A DNA stretch of 23,089 bases, taken from contig JANPPS010000180.1 in assembly GCA_031428635.1 (NCBI GenBank), forward strand, positions 1-23,089, given 5' to 3'. Shown here one piece after another: positions 6,599 through 14,696 of the stretch. A program made the translations under genes and the position numbers. The notes under the pieces were generated by a model. The model was given only the letters and a program-made list of their open reading frames with translations. It made no database searches and was not told where the DNA came from. The DNA is from JANPPS01 sp031428635. GTDB taxonomy: Bacteria > Pseudomonadota > Alphaproteobacteria > Acetobacterales > Acetobacteraceae. Every line of letters begins with the position of its first letter. Position 1 is the first letter of the stretch.

Positions 6599-7636
6599 AT
6601 GCGATTTTCAGTACTTGATCAGTCCGGGACCGCCAGCGGCCGACTGCCATCGGCGGCAATTTCTGAGACGCTGGCCCTGGCCCAGCTATGCGATCAGCTC
6701 GGGTATCGACGGTATTGGCTCGCCGAGCATCACAACAGCACCAGCCAGGCTGGTACGGCGCCCGAGATTTTGATGGCGGCGATCGCAGTGTCCACGCAGC
6801 GCATCCGGATCGGCAGCGCGGGCGTGATGCTGCCGCACTACTCGGCGTTGAAGGTCGCAGAGGTATTTCGAGTGCTGGACGCGTTGGCGCCCGGACGGAT
6901 CGACATGGGGCTGGGCCGTGCGCCGGGGTCGGATGGGCGGACGGCGATGGCGCTCAATCCAAATGCAGCGCAGGCGGCCGATTTATTCCCGGCGCAGGTG
7001 CGGGATGTACTCGCCTGGACCCGGGGGCAGCGCTTACCGGACGGGCATCCGTTCCAGGCCGTGACCGCCCAGCCGGCCGGAGTGACGGTGCCGGAGCCGT
7101 GGATACTTGGCAGCAGCGCCTATGGCGCGCAGGTCGCGGCGCATTTCGGGGTGCCGTATTGCTTCGCGCACTTCATCACCGACGGGGACGGCGCGGCCCA
7201 GGCGCTAGACCTATACCGCGAGCTGTATCAGCCGAGCGCCGAGTTTCCGAAGCCGCATGCCGCGTTAGCCGTATGGGCGCTGGCTGGCCCGACGACCGCG
7301 CAGGCCGAGCACCTGTTCAAATCCAGAGCGATGTGGCGACTGGGCCGGGACCGGGGCGTATACCAGCCACTACCCAGCGAGGCGGAGGCAGAGGCGTATC
7401 AGCCGACAGCGGCAGAGCACGCCCGGTTGGCGCAGATCAGGTCTACGGCAATCGTGGGAACCGGTGATCAGGTCGCGGCGACCCTGACTGGGCTGGCATA
7501 TTCGCATGGGGTTGAGGATGTTGCTGTACTAACCACGACCCACGATCCAGCAGCGCGCCAGGCCAGCTATCGCTTGTTGGCGGCCGCGTCAGCGGGGTGT
7601 CAGGGGACCGGTTCGGAATTCGGGTTGGCCGCCTGA
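6599..7636 (+). CDS. LLM class flavin-dependent oxidoreductase (luciferase-like)
   Basis: A 345-residue TIM-barrel protein of the bacterial luciferase-like family. The opening FSVLDQSGTASGR, then ALAQLCDQLGYRRYWLAEHH (about 26-45), IRIGSAGVMLPHYSALKVAE (about 70-89) and GRIDMGLGRAPG (about 98-109) are the classic strands and FMN-site segments of the YhbW/MsnO8-type subgroup. Such enzymes usually oxidise an organic substrate with O2 and reduced flavin from a separate reductase, but many have no assigned substrate. The ATG has a strong GAGGAG ribosome binding site 5-6 nt upstream. Its last 48 nt overlap the end of a convergent membrane protein gene. No flavin reductase is adjacent. The substrate cannot be inferred. 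Confidence 0.9.
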   Translation: MRFSVLDQSGTASGRLPSAAISETLALAQLCDQLGYRRYWLAEHHNSTSQAGTAPEILMAAIAVSTQRIRIGSAGVMLPHYSALKVAEVFRVLDALAPGRIDMGLGRAPGSDGRTAMALNPNAAQAADLFPAQVRDVLAWTRGQRLPDGHPFQAVTAQPAGVTVPEPWILGSSAYGAQVAAHFGVPYCFAHFITDGDGAAQALDLYRELYQPSAEFPKPHAALAVWALAGPTTAQAEHLFKSRAMWRLGRDRGVYQPLPSEAEAEAYQPTAAEHARLAQIRSTAIVGTGDQVAATLTGLAYSHGVEDVAVLTTTHDPAARQASYRLLAAASAGCQGTGSEFGLAA

Positions 7637-7867
7637 CCGCCAGCGCTTCACCCGGTACACGACGTAGGCGATCAGCGCGGCCACCAGTACGACCGGGATC
7701 AGCATCGTGACTAACCACAAAGCTAGCATACCGATCACGACCGAACCGGCGAGCGCGGCCACGATTGCGCCGCCGACCATCAGTTTTGTCGAAAATGGCA
7801 GACCTTGGTACGGCGTCCTAAAGGTACCGTCCGGAAGCATGTCGATCGTGGGAGGGCGTCGGGTCAT
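7589..7867 (-). CDS. Small two-helix membrane protein of unknown function
   Basis: A 92-residue protein that I do not recognise. Its polar N-terminus (TIDMLPDGTFRTPYQGLPFS) is followed by a long hydrophobic stretch, about residues 27-71, that probably forms two transmembrane helices, then a basic segment (YRVKRWRSGG) and a polar tail. The start is 37 nt after the livF stop on the same strand, so it could be the last gene of the liv operon, though the ribosome binding site is weak. The last 48 nt are antisense to the end of the LLM oxidoreductase gene. The coherent membrane topology supports a real gene. Confidence 0.7.
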   Translation of the reverse strand: MTRRPPTIDMLPDGTFRTPYQGLPFSTKLMVGGAIVAALAGSVVIGMLALWLVTMLIPVVLVAALIAYVVYRVKRWRSGGQPEFRTGPLTPR

Positions 7868-7904
7868 TCCGATAAAGTGGCCCGGCGCGACCGCGTGTTC
7901 AAGC

Positions 7905-8627
7905 CTAATGGGCGGCGCCCAAATACGCAGCGCGGACAGCCGGATCGTGCTTAAGCTGCGCTGCTGGGCCTGAGGCGGTCAGACGCCCGTTCTCCATCAC
8001 GTAGCCGAAATCCGCCACATCCAGGGCGGCGGCCGCGAACTGCTCCACTAGTAGCATGGTGATTTTTTCCGTCTTCAGCCGGGCGATGGTCGCGAATACC
8101 TCGGCCACTAATCGCGGGGCCAGGCCCATGCTGGGTTCATCCAGCAGCAGCACGTCGGGGTTCAGCATCAGCGCCCGGGCCATGGCGAGCATCTGCTGCT
8201 CCCCGCCCGACAACGTGCCCGCGAGCTGCGCCCGGCGTTCGGCCAGGCGGGGAAACAAGACGTACATGCGATCCATATCGGCGTTGACGTCGCCACGGGG
8301 ACGCGCCCCGGTCAGTCGGGGAAAGGCGCCCATAATCAGGTTGTCCGCCACTGGCATGGTCGCGAACACACGTCGCCCCTCCGGCGAATGGGCCAGGCCA
8401 CGGCGAGCGATCGTGCTGGATGTGAGGCCCGCAATGTCTTGCCCATCCAGCATCACGCGACCGCTCGCAGGCTTTATCATACCCGACACCGCGCGCAGGG
8501 TAGTTGTCTTACCCGCGCCGTTGGAGCCGATTAGCGTCACCAACTGCCCACGTTCGACCGTAAGCGACAGGCCATGCAGGACCTGTACCTTACCGTAACC
8601 AGCAACCAGATTTTCAACCTGCAGCAT
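7905..8627 (-). CDS. livF: Branched-chain amino acid type ABC transporter, ATP-binding protein LivF
   Basis: A 240-residue ABC ATPase of the LivF type, the second ATPase of the hydrophobic amino acid uptake transporters. Walker A is GSNGAGKTT (34-42), the signature LSGGEQQ (139-145), Walker B LLLDEPS with Glu164, and the switch region LLVEQ, where LivF proteins carry Gln after Glu. The LAHSPEGRRVFATMPVADNL segment is diagnostic of LivF. The ATG directly follows the stop of the fused livMG gene with no gap (TAGATG), and its ribosome binding site GGAGG lies within the last livMG codons, so translation should be coupled. It acts at the cytoplasmic face of the inner membrane as partner of the LivG domain. 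Confidence 0.95.
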   Translation of the reverse strand: MLQVENLVAGYGKVQVLHGLSLTVERGQLVTLIGSNGAGKTTTLRAVSGMIKPASGRVMLDGQDIAGLTSSTIARRGLAHSPEGRRVFATMPVADNLIMGAFPRLTGARPRGDVNADMDRMYVLFPRLAERRAQLAGTLSGGEQQMLAMARALMLNPDVLLLDEPSMGLAPRLVAEVFATIARLKTEKITMLLVEQFAAAALDVADFGYVMENGRLTASGPAAQLKHDPAVRAAYLGAAH

Positions 8628-10592
8628 CTACGCAGCCTCCGCCACGCTGCCACCGAGGTAGGCGGCGATGACCTTTTCGTCGGCTTGCACGGCGGCCGGC
8701 GGCCCCTCGGCGATTTTTTGTCCGAAATCCAGCACGGTCACGGTGTCACAAAGGCTCATGACGACATCCATGTGATGCTCAATCAGCAGCAAGGTTACGC
8801 CGTGATTGCGAATTTTCTGAATGATACTGATCAGCTCCCGGATATCGGGTGCCGTCAGGCCGGCCGCGGGTTCGTCAAGCAACAGCAGCTTGGGGTCAAG
8901 CGCCAAGGCACGGCCGATCTCCAACAGGCGTTGCTTGCCGTAAGGAAGATTACGCGCCTCCTCATTGGCAAGTGCATCGAGGCCGACGAATTGCAGAATG
9001 CTGGCCGCACGGATCTGGGCGGCATGATCCTCGCGCCGGGAGGCCGGTGTTGCAGCGGCGACCTCGATTATATTGGCGGCGTAGGTGTGATGCAGGCCGA
9101 CCATGATGTTCTCAATGCAGGTCAGCGCACCGAACAGCTGCACGTTCTGGAACGTCCGGGCGATACCGGCGGCGGCAATATCCGGCGACTTGCGGCCTGC
9201 GATGCTGACGCCCTCGAGTTTGATGTCACCGCCGGTCGGCACGTAGATCCCGGTCAGCACGTTCATCATTGTGCTCTTGCCCGAACCGTTGGGCCCAATA
9301 AGGCCATGAATAGTGCCGGGCATAACCTGCAAGTCGACGCTGTTCAGCGCCTTCAGGCCACCGAACTGCATGACAACCTGATCGACCTGCAGCAACGCCG
9401 TACCCGCCGCGACCTGGGGTGCAGCGGCAGACCAGACGTGCGATTCGTCACCGGCGGCGTCGATTACGGCATGCGCGCTGAATAGGCCTGGGCGGATGGT
9501 CGACAGCGCCGTGCGGACGAAGCCCCAAATACCGTCGGGCAGGTAGTAGACGACAAACAGGATCATCGCGCCGAAGATCGACAGCTTGAAGTCCGTGATG
9601 CGGTTCAGCAGCAATGAGAAGGCGAAGAATGCAACGCAAAGACCAACGGGGACCAGCACCGCCTGCCGCTGCTCCGCCCCGCGGCGCATGGCGACGCCGC
9701 CCGCAACCAGCGCGACCGCCGCGATAACGCCAGCGATGACACGAAATAGGTCGATGTCAGCCAGAAGGTTCGGCAAGACCACGATAATGATTGCGCCCAG
9801 CACCGGGCCGACCCGGCTCTTGCGCCCACCAAGGGCCACACCCAGCAGAAACTGTATCGCGAGCGGAATGCCGAAGCTGTTGGGGGCGATGTACTGCTCC
9901 GAATAGGCAAAGAGTACTCCGGCCAGCCCCGCCAGGCCCGCGCTGAATGCGAACGCGATTACTTTATGCTTGTAGACGCTGACGCCCATGCAGTCCGACG
10001 CGATCGGCGCATCGCGCAGTGCCTCGAATGCGCGGCCATAGCGGCTGGCGATCAGGCGGTTGACGATGACCAGACTGACCAGAAAGCAGGCGGCTACGAT
10101 GAAGAAGAACTCGAATTCCTTAAGGCGGGCGGCGGACACGTCGAAAAACCCGCCATAGTCCCGCAGATCCCAAAACAGCGGCTTCTGCAGCGAAATGCCG
10201 AGCGGCCCGTTGGTGAGGAAGTCCATTTCGTTGATAAGCGTGTAGATAATCGTGCCAAATGCCAGCGTCACCATCGCAAGATAGGGTCCGGTCACTTGGA
10301 GCGCCGGTAGTGCCAGCAGCAGTCCAAACAGCGCCGCCACCACGATGCCAGCCGGCAGCGCCAGTATGAGACCGATCCCCAACTTCATATTCAAAACGCC
10401 GGCCGTGTACGCGCCAATGCCCAGTAGCGCCGCGTGCCCCAGCGAGACCTCTCCGGTGTAGCCGAATACAACGTCGAGCCCCAGCAGCAGCACCGAGTAG
10501 ATCAAGATGACGATGGCCAAATGTAGGTAATACGGGTTTGTCACTACAAACGGGAACACCAGTAACGCAGCGACGAGCAGGAGATACTTCAT
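8628..10592 (-). CDS. Fused LivM-LivG: ABC permease and ATP-binding protein in one chain
   Basis: A 654-residue fusion. Residues about 1-360 are a LivM permease with many transmembrane helices (GYTGEVSLGHAALLGIGAYT near 44-63; YGRAFEALRDAPIASDCMG near 185-203). Residues about 400-645 are a LivG ATPase with Walker A GPNGSGKST (433-441), IARTFQNVQLF near 477, signature LPYGKQR (usually LSYGQQR), Walker B LLLLDEPAAG and switch His606 (LLIEHHMDVV). The linker about 365-398 is Ala-rich and polar. A frame continuing upstream to 10703 would only run through livH; I chose the ATG 4 nt after the livH stop, with GAGG nearby. The fusion would fix a 1:1 LivM:LivG ratio. Confidence 0.94.
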   Translation of the reverse strand: MKYLLLVAALLVFPFVVTNPYYLHLAIVILIYSVLLLGLDVVFGYTGEVSLGHAALLGIGAYTAGVLNMKLGIGLILALPAGIVVAALFGLLLALPALQVTGPYLAMVTLAFGTIIYTLINEMDFLTNGPLGISLQKPLFWDLRDYGGFFDVSAARLKEFEFFFIVAACFLVSLVIVNRLIASRYGRAFEALRDAPIASDCMGVSVYKHKVIAFAFSAGLAGLAGVLFAYSEQYIAPNSFGIPLAIQFLLGVALGGRKSRVGPVLGAIIIVVLPNLLADIDLFRVIAGVIAAVALVAGGVAMRRGAEQRQAVLVPVGLCVAFFAFSLLLNRITDFKLSIFGAMILFVVYYLPDGIWGFVRTALSTIRPGLFSAHAVIDAAGDESHVWSAAAPQVAAGTALLQVDQVVMQFGGLKALNSVDLQVMPGTIHGLIGPNGSGKSTMMNVLTGIYVPTGGDIKLEGVSIAGRKSPDIAAAGIARTFQNVQLFGALTCIENIMVGLHHTYAANIIEVAAATPASRREDHAAQIRAASILQFVGLDALANEEARNLPYGKQRLLEIGRALALDPKLLLLDEPAAGLTAPDIRELISIIQKIRNHGVTLLLIEHHMDVVMSLCDTVTVLDFGQKIAEGPPAAVQADEKVIAAYLGGSVAEAA

Positions 10593-10596
10593 CGCC

Positions 10597-11469
10597 TCAG
10601 ACCTTTTTGATCGTCTTTTTACCGAACAGGCCAGACGGCTTGAACGAAAGCACCAACAGCAACAACACCAAGCCCGGTACGTCCTTATACCCGGTCGATA
10701 CATAGAACCCGGTCAACGTCTCGGTAATGCCCAGGATAAGCCCCCCGACAACAACCCCAATTCCGCTGTTCAGACCGCCGATGATCGCGACGGAAAACGC
10801 CTTCAGCCCCAATACCGCGCCCATCGTGGCGCCCGTGAGTGTCACCGGGGCCACCAATACCCCCGCGAACGCCGCCGTCATGCTGCTGAGTGCGTAGCTG
10901 AACGTGATGACCGTCGAGGTGTTGATGCCCATCAATCCGGCGGCACCCCGGTCATTGGCCGTCGCCACCACGGCCTTGCCGAATATGCTGCGCCGGTTGA
11001 ACAACTCGACTGCCAGCATCAGCAAAATGGCGCCAACGACGATTACGACTTCCATCGGCAGCACGCGCACGCCGCCCACGTCGATGGGCGTTTCACTGAG
11101 GGGCGATGGGAATTTCAGGTCGTCGCGGCCCCAAATATTCTCAGCCAGGTTGCTGAAAATAATACCCAGCGCGATCGTCGACATGATCCAGCCGCTCTCG
11201 GAGCCAGTTTTGATCGATTGCCGCACGCCCAGCCGTTCGACGAACGCGCCCTGCGCCAACCCGAACGCGAGTGCCACGGGTAGCATGGCCCAGTATCCGA
11301 CGAAGCTTTGAACGGTGAGACCGACAAGCGCGCCGAGCATCAGCGCCTCGCCCTGACCGAAATTGAGCGTCTTCGATGTGGCGAACGTCAGCTGATAGCC
11401 GAAGGCAATCACACCGTAGATCATGCCGACGGCGATGCCGCTGACGATTAGCTGGGCCAGGATCTGCAT
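10597..11469 (-). CDS. livH: Branched-chain amino acid type ABC transporter permease LivH
   Basis: A 290-residue permease of the LivH family with about eight hydrophobic segments. The N-terminal ILAQLIVSGIAVGMIYGVIA and the loop TLNFGQGEALMLGA are typical, as is GLKAFSVAIIGGLNSGIGVVVGG near 220-245. It forms half of the membrane channel with the LivM part of the downstream fusion. The ATG has an AGGA ribosome binding site 5 nt upstream. It follows livK after 58 nt that hold a strong hairpin, and its stop lies 4 nt before the livMG start. The transported solute cannot be told from the permease. Confidence 0.95.
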   Translation of the reverse strand: MQILAQLIVSGIAVGMIYGVIAFGYQLTFATSKTLNFGQGEALMLGALVGLTVQSFVGYWAMLPVALAFGLAQGAFVERLGVRQSIKTGSESGWIMSTIALGIIFSNLAENIWGRDDLKFPSPLSETPIDVGGVRVLPMEVVIVVGAILLMLAVELFNRRSIFGKAVVATANDRGAAGLMGINTSTVITFSYALSSMTAAFAGVLVAPVTLTGATMGAVLGLKAFSVAIIGGLNSGIGVVVGGLILGITETLTGFYVSTGYKDVPGLVLLLLVLSFKPSGLFGKKTIKKV

Positions 11470-11492
11470 CGTCGTCCTAAGTCAAACCAGTT

Positions 11493-11516
11493 CCCCGCCG
11501 CGCAATCGCGGCGGGG
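11493..11516 (-). promoter_or_regulatory. Strong hairpin between livK and livH
   Basis: Perfect 10-bp inverted repeat CCCCGCCGCG / CGCGGCGGGG with a 4-nt loop, immediately downstream of the livK stop. In the direction of transcription it is followed by AACTGGTTTGAC, not a T-run. Such a stem after a binding-protein gene commonly protects the upstream mRNA from 3' exonucleases or acts as a partial terminator, so that binding protein exceeds permease. The structure is seen; the role is inferred from comparable operons. Confidence 0.7.
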
Positions 11517-11527
11517 ACACCGTCATG

Positions 11528-12736
11528 TCAGCTACGCGGCTTCGTACGAACGGCCTTGTCGGCCGCCACGTCGTCTGCATGCGCCGCCACGACCCGGCCA
11601 TCCTTTACCAGGCCGAATACGGGGATATTGCCGCTGATCGCCTCATGATCGACGGCAGTAAACGGGTGGTCATAGACGGTGATTACGCCGTCGACCTTCG
11701 TGTTGAGGTTCTCCAGCGCCTCCCGGATTTTACGCCCATCGGTGCTCTTGGCTTGGTTTATGGCGGCCGCCAGTAGGTAGATGCTATCATAACCCTGGGC
11801 CGCCGACACCGGGCTGGGCATGCGGTCGATCTTGTACGCCTGCTGATACGACTCGATAAACGACTGCCGCTTGGGCGTATTGCCGAGCTGGATGAATGTT
11901 TGCGGCATCATCGCGCCGTCGCCATTCGCGGCAGCGGTGTCGATGAAGCTGCTCATGCTCAGCGTCCAGCTGCCGACTAGCGGCACCTTCCAGCCAAGCT
12001 TCGCCTGACCGTTGGCGATCTGCGCCAACTCCGGTCCGATGCCGTACGTCAGGATCACATCGGCCCCGGCTTCCTTCGCGCGCAGCAACTGCGCGGTCAT
12101 GTCTGTGTCCTTGATGTTAAACTTCTCTTCGGCGACGGGCTTTATGCCTTTGGCGGCCAAGGCGCGCACCAGGTCTTCACGGCCGAGTTGACCGTAGTTG
12201 GTGCTGTCGGCCAGGATCGCGGGCTTCTTGAACCCGCGTCGTGTGATCGCCTCATCCACGATCATTACGGATTGAATATTATCGCTGGCGGCGTTGCGGA
12301 AAACGTAGTTGGCCTTCTCCTTCGGCGCCGCAAACTGCTGCGTGATCACGCTGCCGGTCGCCACGTTGTTGAACACGGGGATCTCGGCTTCCTGGTAGAA
12401 GCGCTGTGACGCCAGGGCGACGCCGGTGTTGATAAAGCCGACGGTCGCGACGACGTGCTCCTTATTAATAAGCTCCTGCGCGATTTGCACGCCTAGCTCG
12501 TTCCGCGCCTCATCATCGCGCTCGACCGCCAGCAGCGGGCGGCCCAGCACGCCGCCGGCCTTGTTTATCTCTGTGATCGCGAGCTTCACGCCATCGCGCA
12601 TCGACACGCCCATGCTGGACGAACCGCCGGTGAACGGACCGCTGATGCCGATCTTAATCGGTTCCTGCGCCAACACGGGCAGCGCAAGCGTGCTGAAAAG
12701 CATGGCGGTGGCAGCGAGCAAAGTGCGACGAAGCAT
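11528..12736 (-). CDS. ABC transporter substrate-binding protein, LivK-like (periplasmic binding protein type 1)
   Basis: A 402-residue secreted protein with a Sec signal peptide (MLRRTLLAATAMLFSTLALP, then VLA just before the likely cleavage site) and a mature start EPIKIGISGPFTGGSSSMG, typical of the Leu/Ile/Val-binding family. The two-lobed fold is supported by GVKLAITEINKAGGVLGRPL, VVATVGFINTGVAL and a hinge-proximal SPVSAAQGYDSIYLLAAAI. I chose the inner ATG because it starts the signal peptide and has GGGAGAG 8 nt upstream; a start 27 nt further up would add nine residues before it. First gene of the liv operon, with 101 nt upstream for a promoter. The ligand is not readable: this family binds branched-chain amino acids but also urea, amides, aromatic acids and others. 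Confidence 0.93.
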   Translation of the reverse strand: MLRRTLLAATAMLFSTLALPVLAQEPIKIGISGPFTGGSSSMGVSMRDGVKLAITEINKAGGVLGRPLLAVERDDEARNELGVQIAQELINKEHVVATVGFINTGVALASQRFYQEAEIPVFNNVATGSVITQQFAAPKEKANYVFRNAASDNIQSVMIVDEAITRRGFKKPAILADSTNYGQLGREDLVRALAAKGIKPVAEEKFNIKDTDMTAQLLRAKEAGADVILTYGIGPELAQIANGQAKLGWKVPLVGSWTLSMSSFIDTAAANGDGAMMPQTFIQLGNTPKRQSFIESYQQAYKIDRMPSPVSAAQGYDSIYLLAAAINQAKSTDGRKIREALENLNTKVDGVITVYDHPFTAVDHEAISGNIPVFGLVKDGRVVAAHADDVAADKAVRTKPRS

Positions 12737-12837
12737 CGTGTATTCTCTCCCTATTCGGCGCAAAGCGCACGGCGCCCGTTTACGGGTCGGAGGAGGCTAT
12801 AACACGTTTTCGAAACTGTAACAGCGGGTGCGAAACC

Positions 12838-13386
12838 CTACAGCGCCTGGCCGAATGCCCGGCGACGCAGCTCCTGGAGGCGGCGCGTTCCGCCTGGGGT
12901 TTTGGGGTCGGTCTGCAGCAGCAACTGCCATGCTGCCAGGGCACCACGGAAATCCTGCTGCGCCTCCGCCAACTGCGATAGGTCCTTAAGCGCCGCAAAG
13001 TCCCGCCGTTCGAGCCGCAGTGCCTCTTGCAGATCACGTAACGCGCCGTCCGGATCACCCAGCCGTAGGCGGGCCGCAGCCCTGCCCCGCCAGGCCGGCA
13101 GGCAGTTCGGGTCGAGGTCGAGGATTGCGTCGTACATGTCGGCCGCGCCGCCCGCGTTGTTATCCGCCATTTCCCGATCGGCCCGGCCCAGTAACAGCCG
13201 AGGGGCCGGCGACGCAGCCTCGACCCAGGCCTGACGCAAACGGCTTTCGATCATGGCCGCACTCTGCTCGTTGGGTGCGGCGGCGAGCGCGTCCAGAAGT
13301 TGGTCGACGGGCGCTGCGGCAGCAGGGGTGGCCATCAAGCAGGCGATCACCAAGCCGATGACCGTCCCGTTGATCGCCCCGCCCAT
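12838..13386 (-). CDS. Secreted tetratricopeptide repeat (TPR) protein, last gene of the glc cluster
   Basis: A 182-residue protein with a signal peptide (hydrophobic segment about 6-24 ending in ATPAAAA) and TPR-like helical pairs: around residues 80-113 (AADMYDAILDLDPNCLPAWR), 114-147 (LGDPDGALRDLQEALRLERR) and 148-180. It is probably a periplasmic protein-interaction module. The ATG overlaps the glcF stop by one base (TAATG), so it is co-translated with glcF. Its function is unknown; the position suggests a link with glycolate oxidase or simply shared transcription. A 101-nt gap separates it from livK. Confidence 0.8.
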   Translation of the reverse strand: MGGAINGTVIGLVIACLMATPAAAAPVDQLLDALAAAPNEQSAAMIESRLRQAWVEAASPAPRLLLGRADREMADNNAGGAADMYDAILDLDPNCLPAWRGRAAARLRLGDPDGALRDLQEALRLERRDFAALKDLSQLAEAQQDFRGALAAWQLLLQTDPKTPGGTRRLQELRRRAFGQAL

Positions 13387-14693
13387 TAGTGACCCGCTAC
13401 CGCCACCGCTGCGGGTGCCGGGCCACCGGCCATCCAGTCCAACAGCTCAACCGTATGGGCCACCGGAATGCCGCCGGCCAACTGCGTCATGCAGCCGATA
13501 TTGCCGGCTGCGATCAAATCGGGCTTAAGCCGTGCAATGTTTTCCAACTTACGTGTCCGTAACTGCCCGGCGATTATGGGCTGCATCAAGTTGTACGTGC
13601 CGGCCGAACCGCAGCAAAGATGCCCCTCGGCCGGTTCCAGTACTTTAAAGCCGGCCGCGACCAGCAATTGCTTCGGTGGCTTAGTTACCTGTTGCCCATG
13701 CTGTAGGCTGCAAGCAGCATGGTAGGCGACGCGCAGGCCGGACGGCTCGCGTATGGGCGTATATCCGATCTTAACCAAGTACTCGGTAATATCCATAGCA
13801 ATTGCCGACACGGCCGCCGCGCGCTCCGCCCAATCTGGGTCGGCGCGGAACATGTGGCCGTAATCCTTGACCGTTGTACCGCAGCCGGAAGTGTTGACGA
13901 TAATGGCGTCCAGACCCTGATCCATCGCCGCTGTCCAGCCGGCGATGGCGGCGCGGGCGCTGGCGATGGCCGGGTCGTGCTTACCCATATGGTGGGTGAC
14001 GGCACCGCAGCAGCCAACACCGGGGGCGATCACAACCTCGATCCCCATGCGGGTCAGCAGTCGGATCGTGGCCTCGTTGATGGTCGGCGACAGCACGGTC
14101 TGCGCGCAGCCAGCCAGAAGGGCCACCCGGCCGCGGCGGTTCTCTTGCGCGGTGTGCACCTGCGGCAATTGCATGGTGCCGGCAGGCGGCAGCGATGCCG
14201 GCGCCAAGTCTAGCATGGCACGCATACGGGCCATCGGTAGACCAGTTCCGCGCAGAAAGCTCCGGAATGGCCGCGCCAGTTGTGCCCCGCGCACCGCCAC
14301 GCGGAACAGGACTGGCCGCGGCAGGACGATGGCTAGCACGTTACGCAACAAACGCTCATGCCACGGCCGGTCATACGTCCGCTCGATATACTCCCGCGCA
14401 TGATCGACTAGGTGCATGTAGTTGACGCCCGACGGGCAGGTGCTCATGCAGCTAAGGCAACTCAGGCAGCGGTCGACGTGGCGCACAACCTCCTCGGTCG
14501 CCGGACGCCCGCTCTCGAGCATGTCCTTGATCAGGTAGATGCGGCCGCGCGGGCTATCGAGCTCGTCGCCCAGCAAGACGAACGTGGGACACGTGGCGGT
14601 GCATATGCCGCAATGGACGCAGGTGCGTAAAACCTGATTGGACGATGCGGTATCCGGATCGGCCAGCTGCGTGGTCGTGAAGTGGGTTTGCAT
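13386..14693 (-). CDS. glcF: Glycolate oxidase iron-sulfur subunit GlcF
   Basis: A 435-residue protein with two N-terminal [4Fe-4S] ferredoxin motifs, CVHCGICTATCP (Cys25, 28, 31, 35) and CLSCLSCMSTCP (Cys76, 79, 82, 86), then two cysteine-rich CCG-type domains (GCCGAVTHHMG and, near the C-terminus, CCGSAGTYN). This is the standard GlcF layout and length. It passes electrons from the flavin subunits to the membrane quinone pool. The start is 3 nt after the glcE stop (TAG-GTA-ATG), and the TPR gene overlaps its stop by one base. Confidence 0.95.
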   Translation of the reverse strand: MQTHFTTTQLADPDTASSNQVLRTCVHCGICTATCPTFVLLGDELDSPRGRIYLIKDMLESGRPATEEVVRHVDRCLSCLSCMSTCPSGVNYMHLVDHAREYIERTYDRPWHERLLRNVLAIVLPRPVLFRVAVRGAQLARPFRSFLRGTGLPMARMRAMLDLAPASLPPAGTMQLPQVHTAQENRRGRVALLAGCAQTVLSPTINEATIRLLTRMGIEVVIAPGVGCCGAVTHHMGKHDPAIASARAAIAGWTAAMDQGLDAIIVNTSGCGTTVKDYGHMFRADPDWAERAAAVSAIAMDITEYLVKIGYTPIREPSGLRVAYHAACSLQHGQQVTKPPKQLLVAAGFKVLEPAEGHLCCGSAGTYNLMQPIIAGQLRTRKLENIARLKPDLIAAGNIGCMTQLAGGIPVAHTVELLDWMAGGPAPAAVAVAGH

Positions 14694-14696
14694 TAC

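Noticed and set aside
8574..9485. Plus-strand frame of 303 codons
   Set aside because: Antisense to livF and the LivG part of livMG, both supported by Walker motifs; its product shows no recognisable fold.
10593..10703. Upstream extension of livMG by 37 residues
   Set aside because: It lies inside livH in another frame, begins with an unlikely Cys/Trp-rich sequence, and the ATG at 10592 has a ribosome binding site and a normal LivM N-terminus.
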